Below, piece by piece: positions 28,988 to 36,921 of a DNA stretch of 64,000 nt. Each line of letters starts with the position of its first letter. Within the stretch, counting starts at the first letter, position 1. The translations under genes were made by a program, and so were the position numbers. The notes below the pieces were generated by a model. It ran no database searches. It had not been told where the DNA came from and saw nothing but the letters and a program-made list of their open reading frames with translations. The DNA comes from Streptomyces shenzhenensis (GTDB lineage: Bacteria; Actinomycetota; Actinomycetes; Streptomycetales; Streptomycetaceae), in the NCBI RefSeq assembly GCF_021462265.1, contig NZ_JAJONF010000027.1, positions 1 to 64,000 on the forward strand, in the 5' to 3' direction.

Positions 28988-30649
28988 TCAGGCGGTCGTC
29001 CACCACACCGTGGTGTCGGCCGGCACCTTCGCCCCGCCGTCGGCCTGCGTCAGCTCACCGCTGGCGAGCAGCACCCTGCCGTACACCGGAGTGGTGACGG
29101 ACTCGCCGCTGGTGTTCGCGACGCAGACGAACTGCCCGCGCCGGAAGGCGAGGACGCCCTCCGGGGCGCGCAGCCACTCCACCGCGTCGCCCGCGCCGAG
29201 GTCGGCCTGCTCACGGCGGACGCGCAGCGCGCCGCGGTACAGCTCCAGGGTGGAACCGGCCACCCCGGTCTGCGCCGCCACACTCAGCCCGCCCCAGCTC
29301 GCGGGCTGCGGCAGCCAGCTGCCCCCGGCCCCGAAGCCGTACGACGAGCCCTCCCGCTCCCACGGGATCGGCACCCGGCACCCGTCACGGAAGCCGTCCT
29401 GGCCCGCGCCCCGGAAGTACGCGGGGTCCTGACGGACCTCGTCGGGCAGGTCGACGACGTCCGGGAGGCCGAGCTCCTCGCCCTGGTAGACGTACGCCGA
29501 GCCGGGCAGCGCGAGCATGAGGAGGGTGGCCGCCCGCGCCCTGCGCAGCCCCAGCTCCCGGTCGCCGGCCGAGCGGATCTGGGTGCCGAGACCGGGCGGG
29601 TTGGCGAAGCGGGTGGCGTGCCGGGTGACGTCGTGGTTGGAGAGGACCCAGGTGGCCGGGGCGCCGACCGGGCGCATCGCCTCCAGGGTGCGGTCGATGA
29701 CGGCCCGCAGTTCCTTCGCGTCCCACGCCGTGCTCAGGTACTGGAAGTTGAAGGCCTGGTGGAGTTCGTCCGGGCGGACGTAGTTCGCGGTGCGCTCGAC
29801 GGTAGGCGTCCAGGCCTCGGCGACGAAGATCCGCTCGCCGGCGTACTCGTCGAGGACGTGCCGCCACTGGCGGTAGATCTCGTGGACACCGTCCTGGTCG
29901 AAGAACGGCATGACATCGTTGCCCAGCAGCTTCAGCTGGTCGCCGCCGCCGATGTCCGGCAGCCCCGCCGCCTTCACCAGCCCGTGGGCGACGTCGATAC
30001 GGAAGCCGTCCACGCCCATGTCCAGCCAGAACCGCAGGATGGAGCGGAACTCGTCGCCGACCGCGGGGTGTTCCCAGTTGAAGTCGGGCTGCTCCGGGGC
30101 GAAGAGGTGGAGGTACCACTCCCCGTCGGCCACCCGCGTCCACGCCGGCCCGCCGAAGATGGACTCCCAGTCGTTGGGCGGGAGTTCGCCGTTCTCGCCC
30201 TTGCCCGGACGGAAGTGGTAGCGGTCCCGCAGCGGCGAGCCGGGCCCCTCGGCCAGCGCCCGCTTGAACCACTCGTACTGGTCCGAGGAATGGTTCGGCA
30301 CGAGGTCGACGATGATCCTGAGGCCCAGCGCATGGGCGTCCCGGATCAGCGCGTCCGCGTCGAGGAGGTTGCCGAACATGGGGTCCACGGCCCGGTAGTC
30401 GGCGACGTCGTAGCCCGCGTCGGCCTGCGGGGAGGCGTAGAACGGGCTGAGCCACACGGCATCGACACCGAGGTCGCGCAGGTACGGAAGTCTGGAACGC
30501 ACACCCTCCAGGTCACCCATCCCGTCGCCGTTGCTGTCGGCGAAGCTGCGCGGATAGACCTGGTAGATCACCGCGTCCCGCCACCAGTCGCGGCGACGGG
30601 CGACGGTGGCGATGGCGGGGGCCGGTGCGGCGGATTGCTGCTGGCTCAT
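28988..30649 (-). CDS. aglA: Cytoplasmic GH13 alpha-glucosidase
   Basis: 553 residues without a signal peptide, consistent with action on imported maltodextrins. Typical oligo-1,6/alpha-glucosidase motifs: DWWRDAVIYQVYPRSFAD, GDLEGVRSRLPYLRDLGVDAVWLSPFY, VDLVPNHSS, GFRIDVAHG (nucleophile Asp), IFVAEAWT (acid Glu) and VLSNHDVTRH (second Asp), then YVYQGEELGLP. The start at ATG 30649 is preferred because AAGGA precedes it; another ATG lies 10 codons upstream (30679). It is the last gene of the malE-malF-malG-aglA unit and releases glucose from maltose and maltodextrin. Confidence 0.94.
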   Translation of the reverse strand: MSQQQSAAPAPAIATVARRRDWWRDAVIYQVYPRSFADSNGDGMGDLEGVRSRLPYLRDLGVDAVWLSPFYASPQADAGYDVADYRAVDPMFGNLLDADALIRDAHALGLRIIVDLVPNHSSDQYEWFKRALAEGPGSPLRDRYHFRPGKGENGELPPNDWESIFGGPAWTRVADGEWYLHLFAPEQPDFNWEHPAVGDEFRSILRFWLDMGVDGFRIDVAHGLVKAAGLPDIGGGDQLKLLGNDVMPFFDQDGVHEIYRQWRHVLDEYAGERIFVAEAWTPTVERTANYVRPDELHQAFNFQYLSTAWDAKELRAVIDRTLEAMRPVGAPATWVLSNHDVTRHATRFANPPGLGTQIRSAGDRELGLRRARAATLLMLALPGSAYVYQGEELGLPDVVDLPDEVRQDPAYFRGAGQDGFRDGCRVPIPWEREGSSYGFGAGGSWLPQPASWGGLSVAAQTGVAGSTLELYRGALRVRREQADLGAGDAVEWLRAPEGVLAFRRGQFVCVANTSGESVTTPVYGRVLLASGELTQADGGAKVPADTTVWWTTA

Positions 30650-30746
30650 GGCGTCCTTGATGCGTCGTGACTGGGTCATCGGGTCAGAGGATGGATGGAG
30701 AGGCGGCCGCGGTCACAGCGGGGTCGGATGGAGACCGCGGCCGCCG

Positions 30747-30842
30747 CCCCCGCGCCCCGAAGGACAGCGCCCCGAAGGGGCGCGGGGCTCTATTGATGTG
30801 CGGCTTCCGCCGCGTGGGCGCGACCGGCCACGACGGCGCCGC
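30747..30842. repeat. Second copy of the dispersed palindromic element
   Basis: An 11-base perfect stem (CCCCGCGCCCC at 30747 and complement at 30777-30787) is followed by a segment closely matching the right arm of the 7.7-kb element, including CCGCCGCGTGGGCGCGACC and CACGACGGCGCCGCAGACG. It lies in the 226-base gap between malG and aglA and may attenuate or stabilise the message inside the operon. Confidence 0.75.
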
Positions 30843-30875
30843 AGACGAACGACGGCCGCGTGGCTCGGCCAACGG

Positions 30876-31787
30876 TCAGCCCTTGGTTCCGCCGGCGGTG
30901 AGGCCGGTCACCAGGTTCTTCTGCACGAGGTAGAAGAACACGGCCACCGGTATCGCGATCAGCACCGCCGTCGCGGTCATCAGGTTCCGCTGCGCGTCAT
31001 GCTCACTGATGAAGCTCTGCAGGCCGACCGCGAACGTGTACTTGTCGTCGCTGAGCATGAACGTGGAGGCGAACGCGACCTCACCGAAGGCGGTGAGGAA
31101 GTTGTAGAACGCCGCGACCGCGAGGCCGGGCTTCGCCAGGGGCAGGATCAGCCGGCCGAACGTGCCGAACGGCGAGAGCCCGTCGACGCGGCCGGCCTCG
31201 TCGATCTCGAAGGGGATCGTGTCGAAGTAGCCCTTGAGCAGCCAGGCCGTGTACGGCACGACGGTGGTGCAGTAGACGAGGATCAGGCCGAGGTAGCTGT
31301 CGATGAGGCCGAGCCGGGACATGATCTGGTACATCGGCACGATCAGCACGGCGATCGGGAACATCTGGGTCACCAGCAGCAGCCACATGAACTTCCGGTA
31401 GCCCGGGAAGCGCATGCGGGAGACCGCGTAGCCGGTGGTGGAGGCGAGGATCAGGCCGATGACCGTGGTACCGCCGACGACGATCATCGTCGTCCTGAAC
31501 CAGTCCCAGAACCCGGTGTGCTGGAGGACGAAGGAGTAGTTGTCCAGCGTCATCTTGTGCCAGATGCCGCCCGGGTGCAGGTAGTCGTCCTTGTCCGGGC
31601 CGAGGGAGAGGAAGATCAGCCAGCCGACCGGGAAGAACGCGACCAGGCTGGCGACACCCAGGAGGCCGTGGGTGAGGGTGGTGGCGAGCGGGCCGCGCTC
31701 GTCGCGGCCGCGGACGCGGCGCGGGCTGCTGGTCACGGGGGTCTCCTCGGCGACCTGGGCGGAGGTCTGGACCGTGGTCGTACTCAT
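30876..31787 (-). CDS. malG: Maltodextrin ABC transporter permease MalG
   Basis: 303 residues with a cytoplasmic N-terminal tail of about 35 residues and six predicted membrane spans starting at LLGVASLVAFFPVGWLIFLS. The permease signature (EAA loop) is EIDEAGRVDGLSPFGTFGRLILPL. AGGAG precedes the ATG. It follows malF by 13 bases. With MalF it should form the transmembrane channel of the importer that takes maltose and maltodextrins from MalE. No ATPase gene is present; in Streptomyces a shared ATPase, MsiK, encoded elsewhere, serves this role. Confidence 0.95.
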   Translation of the reverse strand: MSTTTVQTSAQVAEETPVTSSPRRVRGRDERGPLATTLTHGLLGVASLVAFFPVGWLIFLSLGPDKDDYLHPGGIWHKMTLDNYSFVLQHTGFWDWFRTTMIVVGGTTVIGLILASTTGYAVSRMRFPGYRKFMWLLLVTQMFPIAVLIVPMYQIMSRLGLIDSYLGLILVYCTTVVPYTAWLLKGYFDTIPFEIDEAGRVDGLSPFGTFGRLILPLAKPGLAVAAFYNFLTAFGEVAFASTFMLSDDKYTFAVGLQSFISEHDAQRNLMTATAVLIAIPVAVFFYLVQKNLVTGLTAGGTKG

Positions 31788-31800
31788 GGGAACTCCTGCC

Positions 31801-32805
31801 TCAGATCGCGAGCTGCTGGTCGTTGCGGTTGAGCCAGCGGCGGTAGAAGGAGGTGAAGACGATCAGGATGGCCAGCAGCAGCATGCCGTAGGCGGCGGAC
31901 TGGGCGAAGTCCCGCGGCTGCTGTCCGAAGCCGAGGTAGTACGCCCAGGTGACCAGGATCTGCGCGTCGGGGGCGGTGTCACCGAAGAGCAGGAAGATCA
32001 CGGCGAACTGGTTGAACGTCCAGATGATGCCGAGGAGTACGACGGTGGAGCTGACGGACCTCAGGCCCGGCAGGGTGACGTACCGGAAGCGCTGCCAGGC
32101 GCCGGCGCCGTCCATCTCGGCGGCCTCGTACAGCGTGCCGTCGATGGCCTGGAGGCCGCCGAGCAGCGACAGCATCATGAACGGCACACCGCACCAGGTG
32201 TTGACGAGGATCGCCGCGGCCCGCTGCCAGAAGGTGTCCTCCAGCCAGCCGGGTTGCGGCAGATGGAGGAAGTGCAGGGCGCTGTTGATGATGCCGCCGT
32301 CGGCGAGCATGAACCGCCAGCCGAAGACGGTGACGAAGGTCGGGACCGCCCAGGGCAGGACCAGGACCATGCGGTAGAAGGTCCGGCCGCGGAACCTCTC
32401 GTTGAGCAGCAGGGCGAGGCCGAGACCGATGGTGTAGTGCAGGGTGACGCAGAGCGCGGTCCAGACGATCGTCCAGAGGAAGTGGGACCAGAAACGGTCG
32501 TAGGACGTCGGTCCGAACAGGATGTCCTTGTAGTTGTCCAGACCGATGAACTTGTACGTGGCGTCGATGTGGTTGACGCCGATGGTGCGGGCGGTGTTGA
32601 GGCTGTTGGCGTCCGTCAGCGTCAGGTAGAACCCGTACACCAACGGATAGAGGACGAGCGCCCCGAGGACGACGGCCACCGGGGCGATCATCGCGTAGGC
32701 GTACCAGTACTTCTGGTAGTTGTTCTTCAGCCGCTGGCCCAGCCCGGGGCGGGGCGCGCGGTCACCGCGGCGCTGGCCGGTCGCGCGGTCGATGGCGACT
32801 GTCAT
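31801..32805 (-). CDS. malF: Maltodextrin ABC transporter permease MalF
   Basis: 334 residues. A short cytoplasmic N-terminus is followed by AYAMIAPVAVVLGALVLYPLVYGFYLTL and five further spans. The EAA loop is LYEAAEMDGAGAWQRFRYVTLPGLR. Unlike the enteric MalF it lacks the very large periplasmic loop, which is usual for Gram-positive members. GAAGGTG lies 8 bases before the ATG 32805. Partner of MalG and MalE; second gene of the operon, separated from malE by a 161-base region that folds into a stem-loop. Confidence 0.95.
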   Translation of the reverse strand: MTVAIDRATGQRRGDRAPRPGLGQRLKNNYQKYWYAYAMIAPVAVVLGALVLYPLVYGFYLTLTDANSLNTARTIGVNHIDATYKFIGLDNYKDILFGPTSYDRFWSHFLWTIVWTALCVTLHYTIGLGLALLLNERFRGRTFYRMVLVLPWAVPTFVTVFGWRFMLADGGIINSALHFLHLPQPGWLEDTFWQRAAAILVNTWCGVPFMMLSLLGGLQAIDGTLYEAAEMDGAGAWQRFRYVTLPGLRSVSSTVVLLGIIWTFNQFAVIFLLFGDTAPDAQILVTWAYYLGFGQQPRDFAQSAAYGMLLLAILIVFTSFYRRWLNRNDQQLAI

Positions 32806-32828
32806 GGGTTCGACACCTTCTGGTTCTC

Positions 32829-32870
32829 CCGGCTGGTTCTTCCGGCTGCTTCTTCCGGCTGGTTCGCGCC
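32829..32870. repeat. Three tandem 13-base repeats in the malE-malF gap
   Basis: The unit CCGGCTGGTTCTT is repeated three times with small changes (CCGGCTGGTTCTT, CCGGCTGCTTCTT, CCGGCTGGTTCGC). It lies between the malE downstream hairpin and the malF ribosome site. Confidence 0.75.
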
Positions 32871-32915
32871 GGTGCCGGCTCTCCGGGGTGGGCTGGGCGG
32901 CTGGCACAGGCCGGT

Positions 32916-32957
32916 GGCCGCCGGAGCGCTCCCCCTGAACAGGGCGCTCCGGCGGCC
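32916..32957 (-). terminator. Intercistronic stem-loop downstream of malE
   Basis: A perfect 14-base stem (GGCCGCCGGAGCGC and complement at 32944-32957) with a 14-base loop begins 9 bases after the malE stop. In maltose operons such structures protect the malE message and allow partial read-through, giving excess binding protein over permease. That role is inferred. Confidence 0.8.
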
Positions 32958-32966
32958 ACTCGGCGC

Positions 32967-34241
32967 TTACTTGCTGAAGTCGGGGACGAGCTTCTCGATC
33001 CCGAGTTCGGCGTTGCTCAGGCCCTTGTCCAGGGACTCCTTGCCACCGGCGATCTTGGTCAGCTCGGTGCCGACCGGCCCCCACAGGGAGGAGTACTCGG
33101 CGAGCGCGGGGCGCGGCTGGGCGGAGGAGAGGACGGCCTGGTAGCCGGCGATGCCCGGGTCGGCCTTGACCGCGGCGGTGTAGGCGTCGGAGCGGGTCGG
33201 CAGGGTCGAGTTCTTCAGGGCGATCTGCGTCTGCGTCTGCGCGGAGGTCATGAAGGCGACGAACTTCTCGGCCGCGGCCTGGTGGGCCTTGTCCGAGCCC
33301 GCGTAGACCGACAGGTTGTGGCCGCCGGTCGGGGCGCCCGCCTTGCCGGTGGAGCCGGCCGGGACGGTGGCGATGCCGAGGTTGGACTTGTCGCTGAACG
33401 CGGAGCCCTTGTAGAAGTTGGTGATCTCCCAGGGGCCCTCGATGGTCATGGCGACCTTGCCGTTGACGAAGGCGTCCTGGCGGTGGGCGTAGGCGTCGGC
33501 GGTGACGTCCGCCTTGTGCAGGCCCTTCCCGGAGTACAGGTCGAGCCAGGTCTGGTAGCCCTTCTTGGCCGCCGCCGAGGTGATGGTGATCTTCTTGGCG
33601 GAGGCGTCGACCATGTCGGTGCCCTCGCCGTAGAGGAAGGGCTGCGTGTAGTACGCGGCCTCGGGGCCCCAGTAACCGGTGGTCCTGGCCTTGTCCTGGA
33701 TCTTGGCGGCGTCGGCCCTGACCTCGTCCCAGCTGGTCGGGGCCGCGGTGATGCCGGCCTTCTTGAACAGCGCCTTGTTGTATACGAGGGCGAGGGTGTC
33801 GGTGACCAGCGGGACACCGTAGGTCTTGCCCTCGTACTGGGCCTGGGTCATCAGGCTGGGCTGGAACTTGTCCTTGTCGGCGAGGGCGGCGGTGCCGTCC
33901 AGCGGCACGAAGTAGCCGGCCTTGGCGAAGGCGGGGGTCCAGCCGACCTCGGAGCGCAGCACGTCGGGGGCGCCCTTGCCGGACTGGGCGGCCGTGTCGA
34001 ACTTGTTCTGCGCCTGGTCGAACTGGACGTCGACGTAGTTGACCTTGATGTTCTTGTTCGCGGCTTCGAACTGCTTGACCAAGGCCTTGTACGTGGGTGC
34101 CTCATTGGTGGCGTTGGAGGTGTCCCACCAGGTGATGGTGACCGGCCCGTCCGACTTGCTGTCGCTGTCGCTCCCGCCGCACGCCGTCGCCGTGAGGGCG
34201 AGGGACGCCACCAGCGCGGAGGCCGCTATGCCACGCCGCAT
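32967..34241 (-). CDS. malE: Maltodextrin-binding lipoprotein MalE
   Basis: 424 residues. The signal peptide ends in the lipobox LTATACGGS, so the mature protein is lipid-anchored outside the membrane. The rest is a typical extracellular solute-binding protein family 1: VTITWWDTSNATNEAPTYKALVKQFEAAN, PDVLRSEVGWTPAFAKAGYFVPLD, VTDTLALVYNKALFKKAGI, GKVAMTIEGPWEI and GGHNLSVYAGSD. It delivers maltose/maltodextrin to MalF-MalG. AAGGAG lies seven bases before the ATG. First gene of the operon; the promoter region (34242 to about 34520) has CTTGCA repeats, probably bound by MalR. Confidence 0.96.
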   Translation of the reverse strand: MRRGIAASALVASLALTATACGGSDSDSKSDGPVTITWWDTSNATNEAPTYKALVKQFEAANKNIKVNYVDVQFDQAQNKFDTAAQSGKGAPDVLRSEVGWTPAFAKAGYFVPLDGTAALADKDKFQPSLMTQAQYEGKTYGVPLVTDTLALVYNKALFKKAGITAAPTSWDEVRADAAKIQDKARTTGYWGPEAAYYTQPFLYGEGTDMVDASAKKITITSAAAKKGYQTWLDLYSGKGLHKADVTADAYAHRQDAFVNGKVAMTIEGPWEITNFYKGSAFSDKSNLGIATVPAGSTGKAGAPTGGHNLSVYAGSDKAHQAAAEKFVAFMTSAQTQTQIALKNSTLPTRSDAYTAAVKADPGIAGYQAVLSSAQPRPALAEYSSLWGPVGTELTKIAGGKESLDKGLSNAELGIEKLVPDFSK

Positions 34242-34377
34242 GAGTTCTCCTTGAGGGTTAAAGCCCGAGTGATGCGGGGGCGGTCCCGTCCACCGTCCCG
34301 CTGTCGTGCCGACTGCGCCGTTGCTGCGGCGGCCGGGCGTCAGGGAACGTAACAGCGATGTAAGCGCCGCGAAAGAC

Positions 34378-34398
34378 CTTGCAGCAAAAAAGTGCAAG
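34378..34398 (-). promoter_or_regulatory. Putative MalR operator of malE
   Basis: CTTGCA at 34378 and its complement TGCAAG at 34393 form a perfect inverted pair separated by nine A-rich bases. It is about 140 bases upstream of malE in the divergent malE-malR gap. CTTGCAG-type heptamers are the reported binding motif of Streptomyces MalR. Confidence 0.65.
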
Positions 34399-34485
34399 AG
34401 ATCTCCGAAGTTATCCGGGCGTGACCTGTCGGCGACCGCCATGAGACGCTTGTTTACGGCGGTAGAGCGCTACGACGTCCCTTTG

Positions 34486-34515
34486 TGCAAGACTCTGCAA
34501 GCTCTTGCCGTCAAG
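34486..34515 (+). promoter_or_regulatory. Putative MalR operator near malR
   Basis: TGCAAG occurs at 34486 and again at 34496, ten bases apart, followed by CTTGCC at 34504 and a half-match CAAG. This cluster lies on the malR side of the divergent gap and probably allows MalR to repress itself or to act on malE jointly with the site at 34378. Confidence 0.6.
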
Positions 34516-34625
34516 TTTCAGTAGGGAGTGCGATGACGCAGCAGCCCAGGACGGGCCGCCCCCCAGGCCGCATCAGGCGCCCGATCGGTGTGCAAGGGGA
34601 CATACGGCCGGTACAGTCCAGTGCC

Positions 34626-35663
34626 GTGACCACACGGCTTGCCGACATCGCAGCGCAGGCGGGGGTGAGCGAGGCGACGGTGAGCCGGGTCCTGAACGGG
34701 AAGCCGGGCGTCGCGGCCACCACCCGCCAGTCCGTGCTCGCCGCCCTGGACGTCCTCGGCTACGAGCGTCCGGTACGGCTGCGGCAGCGCAGCGAGGGCC
34801 TGGTGGGGCTGATCACCCCCGAGCTGGAGAACCCGATATTCCCGGCCCTGGCGCAGGTCATCGGGCAGGCGCTGACCCGGCAGGGCTACACCCCCGTGCT
34901 CGCCACCCAGACCCCGGGCGGGTCCACGGAGGACGAGCTGACCGAGATGCTGGTGGACCGCGGGGTCGCGGGCATCATCTACGTCTCCGGCCTGCACGCG
35001 GACACCACCGCCGACATGCAGCGCTACGAGCGGCTGCGGGCGCAGGGCGTGCCGTACGTGCTGGTGGACGGGTTCTCGCCGAAGGTGCAGGCGCCGTTCA
35101 TCTCCCCCGACGACCGGGCCGCGATGACGCTGGCCGTCACCCACCTCGCCTCCCTGGGCCACACCCGGATCGGGCTCGCCCTCGGCCCGAAGCGGTTCGT
35201 CCCCGTGCAGCGCAAGATCGAGGGGTTCGTGCGGGCGATGCAGGACCAGTTGGGCCTGTCGGCGGACACCATCGAGTCCGAGCTGGTCCAGCACTCCCTC
35301 TACACCCTGGAGGGCGGCCAGGCCGCCACCACGGCGCTCATCGACCGGGGCTGCACGGCGATCGTCTGCGCCAGCGACATGATGGCGCTCGGCGCGATAC
35401 GGGCGGCACGCCAGCGCGGCCTCGACGTCCCCCGGGACGTCTCGGTGGTCGGCTTCGACGACTCCCCGCTGATCGCGTTCACCGATCCCCCTCTCACCAC
35501 CATCCGCAAGCCGGTCCCGGCGATGGGCCAGGCAGCGGTGCGCACCCTTCTGGAGGAGATCGGCGGCACTCCCGCTCCGCACAGCGAGTTCGTTTTCATG
35601 CCGGAATTGGTGGTACGCGGTTCTACGGCGTCGGCGCCGGGCGACCGCGCCAACCGCCCCTGA
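34626..35663 (+). CDS. malR: LacI-family maltose regulator MalR
   Basis: 345 residues from the GTG at 34626. The LacI helix-turn-helix is at the N-terminus: TTRLADIAAQAGVSEATVSRVLNGKPGVAA, with hinge helix region VLAALDVLGYERP. A periplasmic-binding-protein-like domain follows (GLVGLITPELENPIFPALAQVIG ... CASDMMALGAIRAARQRGLDVPRDVSVVGFDDSPL). The GTG start matches the family N-terminus; TACAGT 9 bases upstream could be a -10 element giving a leaderless message. An in-frame ATG at 34533 with GGGAG upstream would add 31 residues and remains possible. Represses the mal and amylase genes; inducer expected to be maltose or a derivative. Confidence 0.94.
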   Translation: MTTRLADIAAQAGVSEATVSRVLNGKPGVAATTRQSVLAALDVLGYERPVRLRQRSEGLVGLITPELENPIFPALAQVIGQALTRQGYTPVLATQTPGGSTEDELTEMLVDRGVAGIIYVSGLHADTTADMQRYERLRAQGVPYVLVDGFSPKVQAPFISPDDRAAMTLAVTHLASLGHTRIGLALGPKRFVPVQRKIEGFVRAMQDQLGLSADTIESELVQHSLYTLEGGQAATTALIDRGCTAIVCASDMMALGAIRAARQRGLDVPRDVSVVGFDDSPLIAFTDPPLTTIRKPVPAMGQAAVRTLLEEIGGTPAPHSEFVFMPELVVRGSTASAPGDRANRP

Positions 35664-35792
35664 CCGCGCCCGATTACCTCGCTGTGGATCGTGCGGTACC
35701 TGAGCAGTAGTCGCCGCGCGGTAGGACATGCGTGGTGAACCCGACCTTGGGATGATCTGCCGGAGACGTCTTTTCTGGCAGACTCTGTGCCT

Positions 35793-36638
35793 ATGAGTGA
35801 CTCGACCGTGACAGAGCCGGAAGGTCGCGCACAGCAGACCCTTCCGCGGTCCGTCACGGGCGAAGGGGAGCAGCGGTTCCTGCGGCGGCTGCGGACGCCG
35901 CGCCGGCCCCGGCTCTGGTTCGAGATCCTGCTGATCGCGGTGAGTTACTGGACCTACTCGCTGATCCGCAACGCGGTCCCGGAGCAGCGGGCGCAGGCGC
36001 TGCGCAACGCCGCCTGGCTCTGGAAGGCCGAGCACTACCAGGGGATCGCCGTCGAGGAGTCGGTCAACCACGCCGTGAACTCGGTGACTTGGCTGATCAT
36101 CGGCATGAACTACTACTACGCCACGCTGCATTTCGTGGTGACGCTGGGCGTGCTGGTCTGGCTCTACCGCAGTCACCCCGGCCGTTACGCGGCGGCCCGC
36201 CTGGCCCTCTTCGCGGCCACCGGGGTGGCCCTCCTCGGCTACTACGTGTTCCCGCTCGCCCCGCCCCGCCTGATGAACGGCGGCGGCTTCGTCGACACGG
36301 TGACGGTCCACCACACCTGGGGCTCGATGGCCTCCGGTGACCTCAAGCACATGTCCAACCAGTACGCCGCGATGCCGTCCATGCACATCGGCTGGTCCCT
36401 GTGGTGCGGCCTGACGATCTTCGCCCTGGCCTCGGTCCCCTGGGTCCGGCTCCTGGGCCTCCTCTACCCGACGGCCACCCTCCTCGTCATCGTCGCCACC
36501 GCCAACCACTTCTGGCTCGACGCGGTGGGCGGCGCCCTCTGCCTCGCCTTCGGCTTCACCGTGGCCCGCCTGTGGTACGGCGCCCTGCCGTACGCCCTGC
36601 CGCAGAGCCCCGCGGACGGCTTCGTCCGCCATCGGTGA
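35793..36638 (+). CDS. PAP2-superfamily membrane phosphatase/transferase (AUR1-like)
   Basis: 281 residues with about six membrane spans beginning LWFEILLIAVSYWTYSLI. The PAP2 motifs are visible as AAMPSMHIGWSLW (His of the second motif) and ATANHFWLDAVGGALC (third motif His/Asp), the form seen in inositol-phosphoryl-ceramide-synthase-like proteins of actinomycetes. It probably handles a phospholipid or polyprenyl-phosphate head group in the membrane. ATG 35793 is chosen; a GTG two codons earlier is also in frame. It stands alone between malR and glnE. Confidence 0.85.
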   Translation: MSDSTVTEPEGRAQQTLPRSVTGEGEQRFLRRLRTPRRPRLWFEILLIAVSYWTYSLIRNAVPEQRAQALRNAAWLWKAEHYQGIAVEESVNHAVNSVTWLIIGMNYYYATLHFVVTLGVLVWLYRSHPGRYAAARLALFAATGVALLGYYVFPLAPPRLMNGGGFVDTVTVHHTWGSMASGDLKHMSNQYAAMPSMHIGWSLWCGLTIFALASVPWVRLLGLLYPTATLLVIVATANHFWLDAVGGALCLAFGFTVARLWYGALPYALPQSPADGFVRHR

Positions 36639-36685
36639 CGTCCGCTGTCGCGGGAGCGGTACCGGTCCAGAACCGGCTTGCCCCG

Positions 36686-36800
36686 TCAAGTCCGGTTGCC
36701 GCGTCGCTGCTTCTCGAGGCGCCGCCGCCTCGGCCCTGAACGCCTCGTACTCCTCGGCCGGGCACGAGCAGAACGAGGGCGCGCCCCGGACGCGGGACCG
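36686..36800 (-). pseudogene. Possible frameshifted small gene end
   Basis: In the 283-base gap after the PAP2 gene the minus strand reads GAPSFCSCPAEEYEAFRAEAA in one frame and continues as RLEKQRRGNRT-stop in another, suggesting one short protein end split by a frameshift. No start could be assigned, so this is a tentative remnant. The rest of the gap (36801-36921) shows nothing else. Confidence 0.3.
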
Positions 36801-36921
36801 CCGGGGTACGGCGGAGCGCCGCGCGACACGCCCCGGCGGGCCGCGGACCGCTTCCCGACCATGGTGCCGGACGGGCAGGACGTACGCACCTGGCTCCGGG
36901 AACCAGGGAGCACCGGCCTCA

